Assembly: GCA_030068145.1 (NCBI GenBank)
Contig: JAPJBO010000016.1
Location: 124,001-188,000, forward strand
Length of the DNA: 64,000 bases
Direction: 5' to 3'
DNA from: Diplonema papillatum
Taxonomy: Eukaryota > Euglenozoa > Diplonemea > Diplonemida > Diplonemidae
The translations under genes were made by a program, and so were the position numbers. The notes below the pieces were generated by a model, which ran no database searches, was not told where the DNA came from, and was given only the letters and a program-made list of their open reading frames with translations. Shown in pieces: positions 51,929 to 62,810 of this stretch. Positions within the stretch are counted from its first letter, which is position 1; each line of letters begins with the position of its first letter.

Positions 51929-53472
51929 CGGGGTGGCTCCCTGGGAGGGACAAAGGCGGGGTTGTCACGCCTTCGCAGTCCCAGGGCCTCTCCCCTCCCC
52001 CCTATATGTGTTCTCGCTGTCATCGCTACCGCGCTGACATTTCCGAGAGAGAGAGGACATAGTGAAACCAGAACGTGTGGTAGTCACGCCTTAGCAGTTC
52101 CAAGACGTCTCACCACCCAGCTGCATGTGTACTTGTGGTCATCGCTACCGCGCTGACCTTTCCCGAGAGAGAGGGAGTGAAAGAAACAGAGAAAGAGAGA
52201 GGGAAACTTGCCAACAACGAGCGAGCTTGCGTCACTGTCCCCTGTTGCACCACGGTGACGCACCTCTCACGGGGATAGCAACCGCCTGTTTTCGACATTA
52301 TCCTTCGGCCGCTCGCAGCCATCTGCAACTCAAAAGAGAAAAGCTCAAGAAAAATGTGAAGTGCGTATTCGGGATGAAGGGTGGTGGGGAGAAGAGGTAT
52401 GCTGGCCGCAGCTCAGAGCAGTCGGACGTCGCTCCTCTTCAACTCCAGCCCCGTTTTTGTTTTTTTGTTTTTTGTTTTGTGTTTCATGTTAGCTGAAACA
52501 CAAAAAGCTTAAGAAAACAGTAATCCAGCAGCTCAGAACATCCGGCATCTTGCTGTCTCTCGGATGCGTCGCAAGCTTGCTAGTTTCAAACTGCTTCAGA
52601 GTCCCCCTCGTGGAGAAGAGAGCGGTAAAAACGCCGCCCGTGCGCCTTGCTTACACTTTTCGTTTTTGTGTTACCGTCAATACCGAGGGACGAGCAGTTT
52701 GGGTATCTTGCGACCTGCCGAAATGTGTACAGGTAGAAACCTCCAGGAGCCGAAGTCCAATGGACCAGACCAACCGGGCGTAGAAACAAGAAAGGCCCCT
52801 TTTTCATCGTACAAGACAGGTTTGACTGGCGCGAAAAAAGGAAGGAGCTGCTGGGCTTTGGAAGAACAAGACATTTTCGAATTTTACTAGTCTGATGAGA
52901 GACTGTTTATTTCATTGAAAAATAGACTGATGATCTCAAAAAAGAAAAAGGAAGAAAAACACACAAATAAATGAATAAAAGGAATAACTTGAGGTTCTGC
53001 GGCACTTCTTGTACAAAGCAATACCAACGAAAAGGAAAGACATACGTAGTTCTGTATTTTGTAACTGTTTCTTAGTTTTTAAAAATCGGTGGTTTTGAGC
53101 CTCCAATTGACATGGTGAGGCGGAGTGGGGTCTTTTGAAAAATGAGGCCAAAGTCTGAGTACAACGGAGGATCAGCAAGGTTGCGGTGTAGGGTTTCCCA
53201 CCACCCTCTGCACTTTTTCAACAGTCAACCCCCAACGTGCAGTGAGCCCGTCTTGCTTGAGATGCGCGCTGCTCAGTACCTCATGGTGATTCTCCAGGTG
53301 GGTCTGCATGGCCGCCATCCTACTCTGCACTTGAACGGTAACATTCTAAGTACCTCATCAACTCGTCAACATGTTTGTCCTGGAGACTTTTCCACGCGAT
53401 TCTCTTTGCAAAAAGGTTGCTCAACAACAAAAAGGGGGGGGGGAGAAAGGGAACAGTTCCCCCCACTCCCCC
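51929..53472. repeat. 1.54-kb duplicated segment, copy A
   Basis: Almost identical to 57646-59189 in direct orientation (offset about 5716 bp). Differences seen are a few single bases or small indels (CAAAGG/CGGG near the start, TTTCATTG/TTCCATTG, ACAAATAA/ACAAAATAA, AACGGTAAC/AACGTAAC). It contains two tandem ~120-bp CACGCCTTNGCAGT units ending in GTCATCGCTACCGCGCTGAC and GA. No transposon protein is encoded. It could be a segmental duplication or the long terminal repeats of a non-coding element. Confidence 0.9.
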
Positions 53473-56400
53473 CCTTTTTCTTTTTCAGCGGGCTGGTGTT
53501 CGTGAAACCGTGCGGGAAACTTGTTGCGTGGAACCCCGCCAGCTTGGCCACTTCCTTTCACGGTAAGGTCCAGCCTCAGAAGCTGGAGCTAAGAAGAGGG
53601 TGCCCGAGTCACACCCGAGAAGCGGGCGCGCTACATCCAAAACGCGTGTAAATCTGCAGGAGTGACGCCCGACTTTTTTAAACTCCAGCTTTTAACTACT
53701 CCCAGTTATTTTCCCCCATGGGAGGTCTCGGCCCAATTTTTCCTCCCCGCACCTGTTGGCGCGAGACCGGAACCGTCGTCAAAAAAATACTCGAGGGGCC
53801 GCCCGGTGCTCCTTGCGACGAGGGAAAAGCGACTACAACTAGTAGAAGTAGATTTACCTGCGCGGGTACAGCACATCTCCTTTGTATTGTCCTCTGACAG
53901 AGCAGAGTGAACCAATGCCTCTCATCACACCTTTGAGACACGGCTGTGTCAGCGTGCTCCTGACAGATGCGAGCGTCCGGCATTGTGAATGTAGTGCAGT
54001 ATAGTGCGTTGCTCAGGGTAGTCGAAGGCCTGACAATCACACTAATGCAACAAATTTACTAGTGCAGTCGTTGGGTGATATCGACAAGGGGCTTCGTCCG
54101 TGGCGCGATCGTCGTGCGGCCCGCAGCGGTCGCAAAGGTTGTGGTCAGTGAGCCACACAGGGTCGTATTCTGCGACTCTTGCACTACTGCATGGGTAGTC
54201 ACCGGCTTGCTGGTGAGTACCACACATTGAGATCTACAACTGACGACCTCCTCGAGTATTTCCGATACGCAGGCGCGAAATGAAAAAAAAAGGGAACAAA
54301 AGAACGAATCGAAAAAAGTGTCAAAGGGTGCCCCCCCCCCCCCCCCCCCTCCAGCGTTGAAATAAAAGTTTAATCGCCGGATCAGCCTGATCCACCACTC
54401 CCCTTCCACGTTTACTCCTTTCAAAAGATACCCAAAAAGAACGCCAGATGCACGACACCGGGGCGCTTGAGCTCCCTGATGCAATCACAACATTCCTGGA
54501 GACGCGGTCTTCCATTGAAGACTTCTGCACGATGAACGTGCCTGCTGTCGAAGGACCCGTACAGTTATCTCTCGGACTGGTTCTGGCGCCCAGTGCAGGG
54601 CGATGCTGTTCGTTCGGCAAGAAAGCCTCCTGTTACGGGCGGAGGTGGCAACCCTGCACCTCATATCGTGAAACAGGCTTCCCCGCTAAAACCCACTCGC
54701 TCTGAGCAAGGTGAGAATGTCAGCAATGTAGCGCCAACGTAGTACCCTTGGGCGTGAGTGGGTAGTTGCAACAAGGCTTCCCACGTCAACAATGTCGTTT
54801 TCTCGTGTACGTTTCTAGTGTACGTTGTCCCGCGTTGAAGAGTCACTTCTGTCCCACTTGTCTACAATCTTTCCGATGGAGCCCACCCAGAGTGGTAGCT
54901 AGATTCGATGCTAGAGTCCCGGAAGTTGCTTGAGTTTTGATGACACATCCCCTTCTCAGGCAGTAAACGAAACAGGATCCTAAGGCCGGCACTACAGCTC
55001 GATGAGGATCGAAAGGAGTTATCGGTACAAGTTTCTTCGGCCTTAGTAAACTCTGTCTTATTTTCGAACGTCAATATGGAATAGACGGTCGAACACCTGT
55101 TTCATCACTGCCTGCGACAAAGATCTGCTCATACAGCCGTCCTCGTGACGAAGAAAAGTTCTCAGCCAAAGCTCGGACGTCTGCACTGAAGCATGAAGCG
55201 AAATCAGCGATGCAGTAGACCTGCGGGGCCGCTGGAAACGCTTAGTGAGCAGCAAACCTCGAAGAAAAAGTACGCAAGTGTACTTCGCACCTTCCGCGGC
55301 CCACACCGGAGCCAAGATCTCTGCGCAGACGTGCAGGAGCAGTAGCACAGTTTTGTCGAACTGCCGAAGCAGCCGGAGACAGGAGACGGCAGGGGGCAGG
55401 TCTTACTTTTCTTTTCCTTTATACTCATGGCAATCCGCCCCCGGCAATTCCGACTGTCCGATCTCGGCCACAAATAGTTTGCGCCCGAAGATGAAGGTTG
55501 ACCAGGTCCCAATCCGCTTTCCGCAAACCACGGCTAACAACGTACATTGCAAAAAAAGAACAGGCACCGGAGCACGAGCAGTTGTTTGCGCGATTCAATC
55601 TACATGTGTTCTGGTTAAACCCGCTGCCATCGCTATTTTTGGCTGTAACAAATACTGTCTCCAGGGACGCAGAAAATAAGACGCGGCACTGGCCAACCAC
55701 GGTTGTAACCAGAAAATGATGAGAGGAAACTGTTTTCCGTTGAACGCTTAGCCCTGGACGTTTGTTTCATAGTACAGGGCGCGAGGGATCGCCGTGGATG
55801 GCCCGTGACGCGTTCTCATTTCCTCCAGCTTTGCATGTTTCAAACACTGTTTGGTAAAAAGAAAAAGGGCTAGTTCGCGCGTTGTGTTGAGCCAGACAAT
55901 TAAGAGGCGATTTGCAGTGCTCTGCCGCACCAGCAACCGATACACACAATGTCGCAGCGGCTCGAGAAGCGCACCACGACGGGTAGTATGAGAAAACACG
56001 GAATGTCAAACGTGTGTTCTGCGGCATTTTGTGCGGGTATCTCCGGCATTTCATTTCATGCGGGATGCGCGGCGTTTGCTGTACCTCGCTGGTTGAGAGT
56101 GAGCAAAACGGACCTGCAATTTTCTGAGGTGCATTTGCACGGCGTCCCAGCTCCAGGCACAGCCCAGCACCATAGTTGCAGAGATGTGTGAGTATTAGTT
56201 CAGCAGAATACAGAAGCATATGTGTGTGTATGTGTGTGTGTGTCTGTGTCGACTGTGTACCATGGTGGGTGCTCTACGCCTCTGACTTGGAACATCCCCG
56301 TTCCGATGTTCCTACCGTATCAACGGTACGCCAGCAGAAGGTCGCCTTCAAGAAAACTACGACAAACAGAGCCGCATCAGGAGCCGTTCGACCTGATCGG

Positions 56401-57645
56401 TTCCAACTGCACGCGTGCCTAAGTGACGCTGCTCTTCAGCTCCCCCTTGTGGGCTACCAAATGCGAATGACCACCGACAGCCGTCCTCTCGCCTTGCAGC
56501 TAAGAGCCGCAGGGCGCCCAGGCGCCGTATCGTTTGATCTTGACTCGCTAGCTAAGCGCCAATCAGCAAGCCGTGGCACCTAGCAAGCACGTCAGTTTCG
56601 CGGGCGGTCCATGTGGCAGGGGGGAAGAGAGAGCGAGAAGGAGGGCTGACCACGTTTCGGAAGCTTACTTTGCGAATTCGCAAATGATCATGATCAGAAG
56701 GTCCTACTCGGGCGGTTCAGTTTCCTCACACATTGCATGCGGCTCGAACATTTCCGGAGTTGGGGCGTGCACTGATAAGCGAAGTAACGGACGATCTGCA
56801 TCAACTGGCTGAAGGTGATGAAAATGATAAGGCGACAGTTTTTCGTTGGGCCAATGGCTTCGTTTTTTCTTTCATGTGCAACCGTGGTTCCGGAATGTTC
56901 CCGTCAGTACAAAGGTGTAAATTTGTTGCATTCGCATGATTGTCAGGCCTTCGACTACCCTGAGCAACGCACTAACTACAAAGGTGCTTGTGAAAAAAAA
57001 CAAAACAAAAAACAGGAGAAGACAAACGGTAACCGTAGGCGTGTCTTAGCGCACGGTCCGTTCTCGTCAGAGCGAGAAGAAGACCGCGGCGCGTACACGT
57101 GTCAGAAAAGAACCCGTGCTCCCTCCGTCCGGGAGGAACAGTTCCATCTTGCGAGACGGTGCGAGCCCAGGTGTCTCGTCTTTCTCATCGGCTTTTTACC
57201 TTTCTTCTCTCTTTTCTTCTACGATGCGAACCTCTCTTTTTTTCTATTTCTTGGCGGGCCGGACCTGGTTCGAGGACAAAATGACTGTTTCTTCTTTTTT
57301 GTGTCTTTTCTTTCTTTTTTCTCCATTTATTTGTTTTGTTTGGTTGTGAGAGTGAAATCTTTGTCACATCCTCCCGCAGTGGGTATCTGCGTTTGAACCA
57401 GGGTCCGACCCAACTTCGTTTGCTTTCGGTGTGGTTCGCATTGCGTGCTTGTCATGGTAAGTGTAGGAATTTGCAGACAGATTCCACGGCAGCCAAAGCC
57501 AGTAAAGAAGAAGAAAACACGGCTATAATGAAAGGGCGGGAGGGGGAAGGAAGCCGCGTGCCTCTTTCTCCACTACAGCGCGTGTCCGCCCACCCCTCCT
57601 CTTTGCCCGCGGCTTAGCCGTTCAAGCAGCGAGAATAAAAAAGTA
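53473..57645. other. Spacer between the two duplicated segments; no recognised gene
   Basis: No gag, pol or transposase motif was seen. Positions 53997-54060 and 56913-56985 share about 60 bp in inverted orientation (TTGTTGCATT, GATTGTCAGGCCTTCGACTA, CCCTGAGCAACGCACTA). At 56680-56742 there is a second copy of the 30121 repeat. A C18-type run is at 54331-54349. Frames between 56.8 and 57.4 kb are T-rich and unconvincing. Confidence 0.5.
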
Positions 57646-59189
57646 CGGGGTTGCTCCCTGGGAGGGACGGGCGGGGTTGTCACGCCTTCGCAGTCCCAGG
57701 GCCTCTCCCCTCCCCCCTATATGTGTTCTCGCTGTCATCGCTACCGCGCTGACATTTCCGAGAGAGAGAGGACATAGTGAAACCAGAACGTGTGGTAGTC
57801 ACGCCTTAGCAGTTCCAAGACGTCTCACCACCCAGCTGCATGTGTACTTGTGGTCATCGCTACCGCGCTGACCTTTCCCGAGAGAGAGGGAGTGAAAGAA
57901 ACAGAGAAAGAGAGAGGGAAACTTGCCAACAACGAGCGAGCTTGCGTCACTGTCCCCTGTTGCACCACGGTGACGCACCTCTCACGGGGATAGCAACCGC
58001 CTGTTTTCGACATTATCCTTCGGCCGCTCGCAGCCATCTGCAACTCAAAAGAGAAAAGCTCAAGAAAAATGTGAAGTGCGTATTCGGGATGAAGGGTGGT
58101 GGGGAGAAGAGGTATGCTGGCCGCAGCTCAGAGCAGTCGGACGTCGCTCCTCTTCAACTCCAGCCCCGTTTTTGTTTTTTTGTTTTTTGTTTTGTGTTTC
58201 ATGTTAGCTGAAACACAAAAAGCTTAAGAAAACAGTAATCCAGCAGCTCAGAACATCCGGCATCTTGCTGTCTCTCGGATGCGTCGCAAGCTTGCTAGTT
58301 TCAAACTGCTTCAGAGTCCCCCTCGTGGAGAAGAGAGCGGTAAAAACGCCGCCCGTGCGCCTTGCTTACACTTTTCGTTTTTGTGTTACCGTCAATACCG
58401 AGGGACGAGCAGTTTGGGTATCTTGCGACCTGCCGAAATGTGTACAGGTAGAAACCTCCAGGAGCCGAAGTCCAATGGACCAGACCAACCGGGCGTAGAA
58501 ACAAGAAAGGCCCCTTTTTCATCGTACAAGACAGGTTTGACTGGCGCGAAAAAAGGAAGGAGCTGCTGGGCTTTGGAAGAACAAGACATTTTCGAATTTT
58601 ACTAGTCTGATGAGAGACTGTTTATTCCATTGAAAAATAGACTGATGATCTCAAAAAAGAAAAAGGAAGAAAAACACACAAAATAAATGAATAAAAGGAA
58701 TAACTTGAGGTTCTGCGGCACTTCTTGTACAAAGCAATACCAACGAAAAGGAAAGACATACGTAGTTCTGTATTTTGTAACTGTTTCTTAGTTTTTAAAA
58801 ATCGGTGGTTTTGAGCCTCCAATTGACATGGTGAGGCGGAGTGGGGTCTTTTGAAAAATGAGGCCAAAGTCTGAGTACAACGGAGGATCAGCAAGGTTGC
58901 GGTGTAGGGTTTCCCACCACCCTCTGCACTTTTTCAACAGTCAACCCCCAACGTGCAGTGAGCCCGTCTTGCTTGAGATGCGCGCTGCTCAGTACCTCAT
59001 GGTGATTCTCCAGGTGGGTCTGCATGGCCGCCATCCTACTCTGCACTTGAACGTAACATTCTAAGTACCTCATCAACTCGTCAACATGTTTGTCCTGGAG
59101 ACTTTTCCACGCGATTCTCTTTGCAAAAAGGTTGCTCAACAACAAAAAGGGGGGGGGGAGAAAAAGGGAACAGTTCCCCCCACTCCCCC
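57646..59189. repeat. 1.54-kb duplicated segment, copy B
   Basis: Partner of 51929-53472, in the same orientation. The ends of similarity are abrupt on both sides: CGGGGTTGCTCCCTGGGAGG on the left and CAGTTCCCCCCACTCCCC on the right. Confidence 0.9.
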
Positions 59190-59535
59190 AGTGCTGATGC
59201 TAAGGCCGGACGGCAACGAGGGGTGGGTGGGTACCCCCCCCCCTAAACACCCCCCTCCCTCCCCCCCCCCCCTCCTGCAGGGCCTGTGTGCAGCAGGGTG
59301 GTGACCGCTCGAAGGTGGTTTCCTCAGCAGCGACCAAGAAAAAAAAAATTTTTTTTTTGGCCCAAATCCTTCCAAAAAAGCACTCGAAAAAAAAATTTTT
59401 TGACCCACTTTTTCCACCATTTCACCTAAGAGAATTTAGCTAAGGTGGGTCCCACAGTAGGTCCACACACGGTGGACCGGTCATGGTCATGACCGCATGT
59501 TTGACCGGTCAGTTTTTGACCGGTCATCTGAGAAA
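59190..59535. other. C-rich, A/T-run and GACCGGTC-rich spacer
   Basis: C runs at 59237-59272, A8T10-type blocks at 59338-59360 and 59390-59401, then several GACCGGTC palindromes (59476, 59501, 59519). It leads into the palindromic satellite. Confidence 0.7.
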
Positions 59536-59690
59536 GTTATGCGGTCATTGACCGCATACCTTGCGGTCATTGACCGCATACCTTGCGGTCAATGACCGCA
59601 CCCTTGCGGTCATTGACCGCACCCTTGCGGTCAATGACCGCAACATTGCGGTCAATGACCGCAAGGTTGCGGTCATTGAACGTATCCTGT
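59536..59690. repeat. Palindromic satellite (TGCGGTCAWTGACCGCA units)
   Basis: About seven tandem units of roughly 21 bp. Each contains an 8-bp inverted repeat TGCGGTCA/TGACCGCA around a central A or T, with spacers such as TACCT or CCCT. The array can form serial hairpins or present repeated dyad sites. Confidence 0.95.
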
Positions 59691-61104
59691 GGTAAGCCAC
59701 AAGGATTCCTGCCTTTTTGGGTTGAAAATCACCCGGTCTCGGTCTCTCTCTTTTCTGGTAAACGTGCTTCTGCGTTTCGGGGGTCAGAAACGCTGGTTGG
59801 AGAAAAGGTATGTTGGGTGTCACATGCAGGGCTTTTTGGTGGGATTTCTGAGGTCACAATCACACGGTGTGCTCCAGCACCGGGTGAACTGTGCAGTCCA
59901 TTTTGCGGGTGTCACACCTGCACCTGTGTAAAGTTTAGATGGCTTCGAAGTTGTAGACGTTGGAGTGCCGCGGTCTTGACCAGGACTCGCCTGGCCGCTC
60001 GCGCTCCGATCTGTGCCAAGCAGTCAGGGCGCGAGCGGAGGCATCAAATTTATGGCCTCATACGTCAAGAACCTTGTGCGCCCTGGACGCCCGCATACTC
60101 GAGGTTCTAAGCAGCGCCAGAAACTCGCCCAGAATCTGGGGAGCAGCGCCGTGGTCATGGACGGCATCGAAGATCGTCCTGAACTCCTTCACGCCCGGCG
60201 GCTTCGCCCGCCGTGGGTCCGGCGACTCCTCCTGAGGACAGCCATCATCCTACTCACGCTCTTTCATTGAGCGGGTCGTCGAGGACACACGCCGCCGCTT
60301 TGTTCTCCGCCAGCACGGACGCCATGATGTTTAGGGGCACCCCATAGGCCCATTGTCGCCCATCAGCAACAGGCGACCACCGCCACCGTAGGGCCCGACG
60401 CCCATGCCTCGACACTTGGGCCTGTGTCCGTGGCTCTCGGAGCAGGGAGCCCCGGGGCTGGTCGGTGCCCGGGGCTCAGCCCCGGAGCGCTCCAGGAGCC
60501 CGACAGGGACGGGCATAGAACACACTTTCTACTGTTTTCCAGGTAGATCCGTTCTCAGCCGCGAGCGAGGCGACTCCTCGACTCGTCTGTGGGAGAGCGG
60601 CAGAAGAGGATAAAGGCCTCCCAGAGCTTGTATTTCCCAGCACCTTTCTTTCTTGTCCTGCTCATCCGCACCCAGTTCACTTTGGTCGTCAACGCAAACC
60701 CATCAACGCTCTCGTCCTCCGAATCTTCATCGACGGGTGAAGATCAGAGCCAAAGGGGACAGCTTTATCGGTCTCAGGGGTGAACACCGACGACCCCCTG
60801 CAGATGGCGCAGTACATGGCGCAGCTTGGGTGCGGCGGCCATCACTCAGCTGCCACCCGGACGGTGTTAACGAGTTTTCAGATTTTTCTGGACTCGGTGC
60901 CGTCGCCGCCGAAGAACCTGGCAGACCAGATCACTGCCTGGGGAGCTTGGCCGACGGCCGCCGCCCAGGCTTTGATGTGGCAAGGGGCGGTGCGGACTCG
61001 TTGCCGCTCCTCTGTCCGCATCGTGCTGCGGCACCTCGATGGGATCTCGGGCCCGAACCTCCTGCTTTTCCCGGGCCACGAGTACCAACAACTGCTCGGG
61101 ACCT
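59691..61104. other. Mostly unassigned; weak open frame near 60780-61106 (+)
   Basis: A GTG-started frame of 108 codons (60780-61106) reads smoothly (QMAQYMAQLG, LDSVPSPPKNLADQITAWG) and abuts the LINE fragment on the same strand. It may be a degraded upstream part of that insertion or a gene scrap. On the minus strand, 59940-60210 gives a protein-like but interrupted reading (VKEFRTIFDAVHDHG). Neither is recognised. Confidence 0.3.
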
Positions 61105-61806
61105 GAAGTCCTATTTCTTCCAATTCCCAGTAGGACGGCCGACGCCGGGGAGCCCAACAGGCTACGAGATGAGGCCAATTTTCCGCGGCGGCGAGGAGAC
61201 GATGGGGGTCTCTGAGACGCAGCTGAAGGCGAGGCGTGGGGGATGGACCTTTTCCCGACGTACAGAAGAGAGAGGGCGGAGCGTGCAGCGAGATGGACGG
61301 CCTTCGACGACACCACGGAGAAGAAGAAGGGCAAGAAGTCGGCCGTTGTCGGAGGAGACCCGTGGCTCGTACCGGAAGGGATTTCCCGACACGAAAAGTG
61401 GGGTGAGCGGAAATGTGTGCCGAGCACCGGATGACGCAGTGCACCACATGTAAGACGACAACGGAATGCTGTCGCAACCATCACCACCGATGTCTCGACC
61501 ATGAGATGCCGACGTGCGACAGCTGCAAGAAACACGCCGACCTGAGGAGTAGGAGACGCGGGCACTGCTGCAGGAAAGGGCACCACCGGGCGGCCGTGGC
61601 GAGAGGAGAAGAATCAACGACGAAGAAGAGGAAAGCGGAGCCGGAGGGCCCCGCGTCAGCGCCGAGACAGGCGAAGCGTGAGAGCGTGGTGCTCGTTCTG
61701 CCGGAAGCAGCGGAAGGCGAGCGAGGACCCGCAACATCGACATCGACTTCAGCAGCGAAGGTCGGGAAGACGGCGCTTTCTTCGGGCTTCGGACCAGGAG
61801 ACCCGA
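61105..61806 (+). pseudogene. LINE ORF2 3' fragment (Cys-rich tail)
   Basis: Plus-strand words GYEMRPIFRGGEETM and GGWTFSRR correspond to the region near 6.0 kb and to residues 1090-1130 of the large LINE ORF2. Then, from 61413, a Cys/His cluster (CAEHRMTQCTTC, CCRNHHHRCLDH, CDSCKKH, CCRKGHHR) matches the LINE cluster at residues 1174-1238. The reading shifts frame between the parts, so it is a dead copy. A basic, Ser/Ala-rich tail follows. Confidence 0.75.
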
Positions 61807-61829
61807 CGGGGGCGTGGCTCTGTATTGGT

Positions 61830-62240
61830 GGCGCCTGGGCAGGTCGTTTTCTATGATTGCGCAGGACTCTGATTTTGTTATCACGGAGGTTGCCGGGGAC
61901 GACAGGATAGTCTGGTACGACGACTGGGCCCTCGTCGTTGCCTGTCCGGGCGCGCTTCGCGCTGTGCGCAACCGGGTCCTGCAGCATGCCCGTATGGTGC
62001 GCATGATGGTCAAGGACGAGTAGTCTGTCCTCGAGCAAGGACGAGAAGTCTGTCCTCGAGCCCAGCTCGACGCCGGTTGTCCTGGGAGTCGAGTTCGACT
62101 TCGCAGCGAAGAGGTACCGGCTGAAGCAAGGGTGGGTGCAGAAGCCGCACCTCCTCTTTTGCTCGGTCGATTTGACGCAAATGACTCTGCGCGGCGTCTG
62201 GAAGTCGTCGAGACCGCAATTTGAGCGTGGATGGTATGGG
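61830..62240 (+). mobile_element. RT fragment of a DIRS/LTR-type retroelement (fossil)
   Basis: Words VWYDDWALVV and, further on, VVLGVEFDF with KRYRL resemble the catalytic YxDD box and the following thumb-like segment of DIRS or Ty3-type RTs. It abuts the LINE fragment on its left. It is a broken fragment with no flanking repeats or other domains recognised. Confidence 0.55.
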
Positions 62241-62459
62241 GCACACTGCACTGCAGGGTGAGCCCAGTGCTTGCGGATGGTGACCCGAGTCGCTAGTCCG
62301 CGTGAGGGACGATATCGTTTCGTTCCTGCGGGGGTGAGCCGGCGTCTATCGGACAACCGGTGGGTCGGCTTCGACTCGAAGCTGCACCCTCGTGGAGGCG
62401 TGGTCCGATGCCGGCACGCAGGGACTGGTGGGCTCTCACAGTTGCACTCAGGGAGTTGA

Positions 62460-62810
62460 TGCACCACGAAAGTCGAAAAGAGATTTGGGATAGCATGCAA
62501 GAATCTGTAGCGATAATCTGCATCGCCGGTTCGCACGTGATGTGTCATGTTTTCGCCTCTTTAGCCCCCTTGGGCGATGGCCGCGCTTCGATGGGCGCTC
62601 TTCTACGCCGTTTTGTTGTCGGCTCCGACGCAGAGTTCGTCCGCTTCTTCGCTCGCGTCAGTGCCGTCTTCTTGACCCTCGCCGCTGGCTTTAATGTTGA
62701 TGTTGCGAGTCTCTGATGTTGGTTGTCTTCTGCTGCTTCAGGTAGCATTCCGGGTGTGCTCTTTGTCGCTTTGACGATACGTGGCGAGCAACGTTTTCCC
62801 CTCATGTGGA
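62460..62810 (-). pseudogene. LINE 3' end fragment with tail core
   Basis: On the minus strand a basic C-terminal peptide (KKRTNSASEPTTKRRRR to PKGAKEAKT stop) is followed by CATGACACATCACGTGCGAA, as in the fragment ending at 6304. The core repeat follows at 62482-62526. This joins the core to LINE coding ends in two independent places. Confidence 0.65.

Noticed and set aside
59583-60110. 175-codon plus-strand frame
   Set aside because: Its first third is a translation of the palindromic satellite and the rest has no motif.
61162-62548. Two minus-strand frames of 355-360 codons
   Set aside because: They are antisense to the LINE fragment and RT fossil and are Ser/Pro/Arg-rich without motifs.
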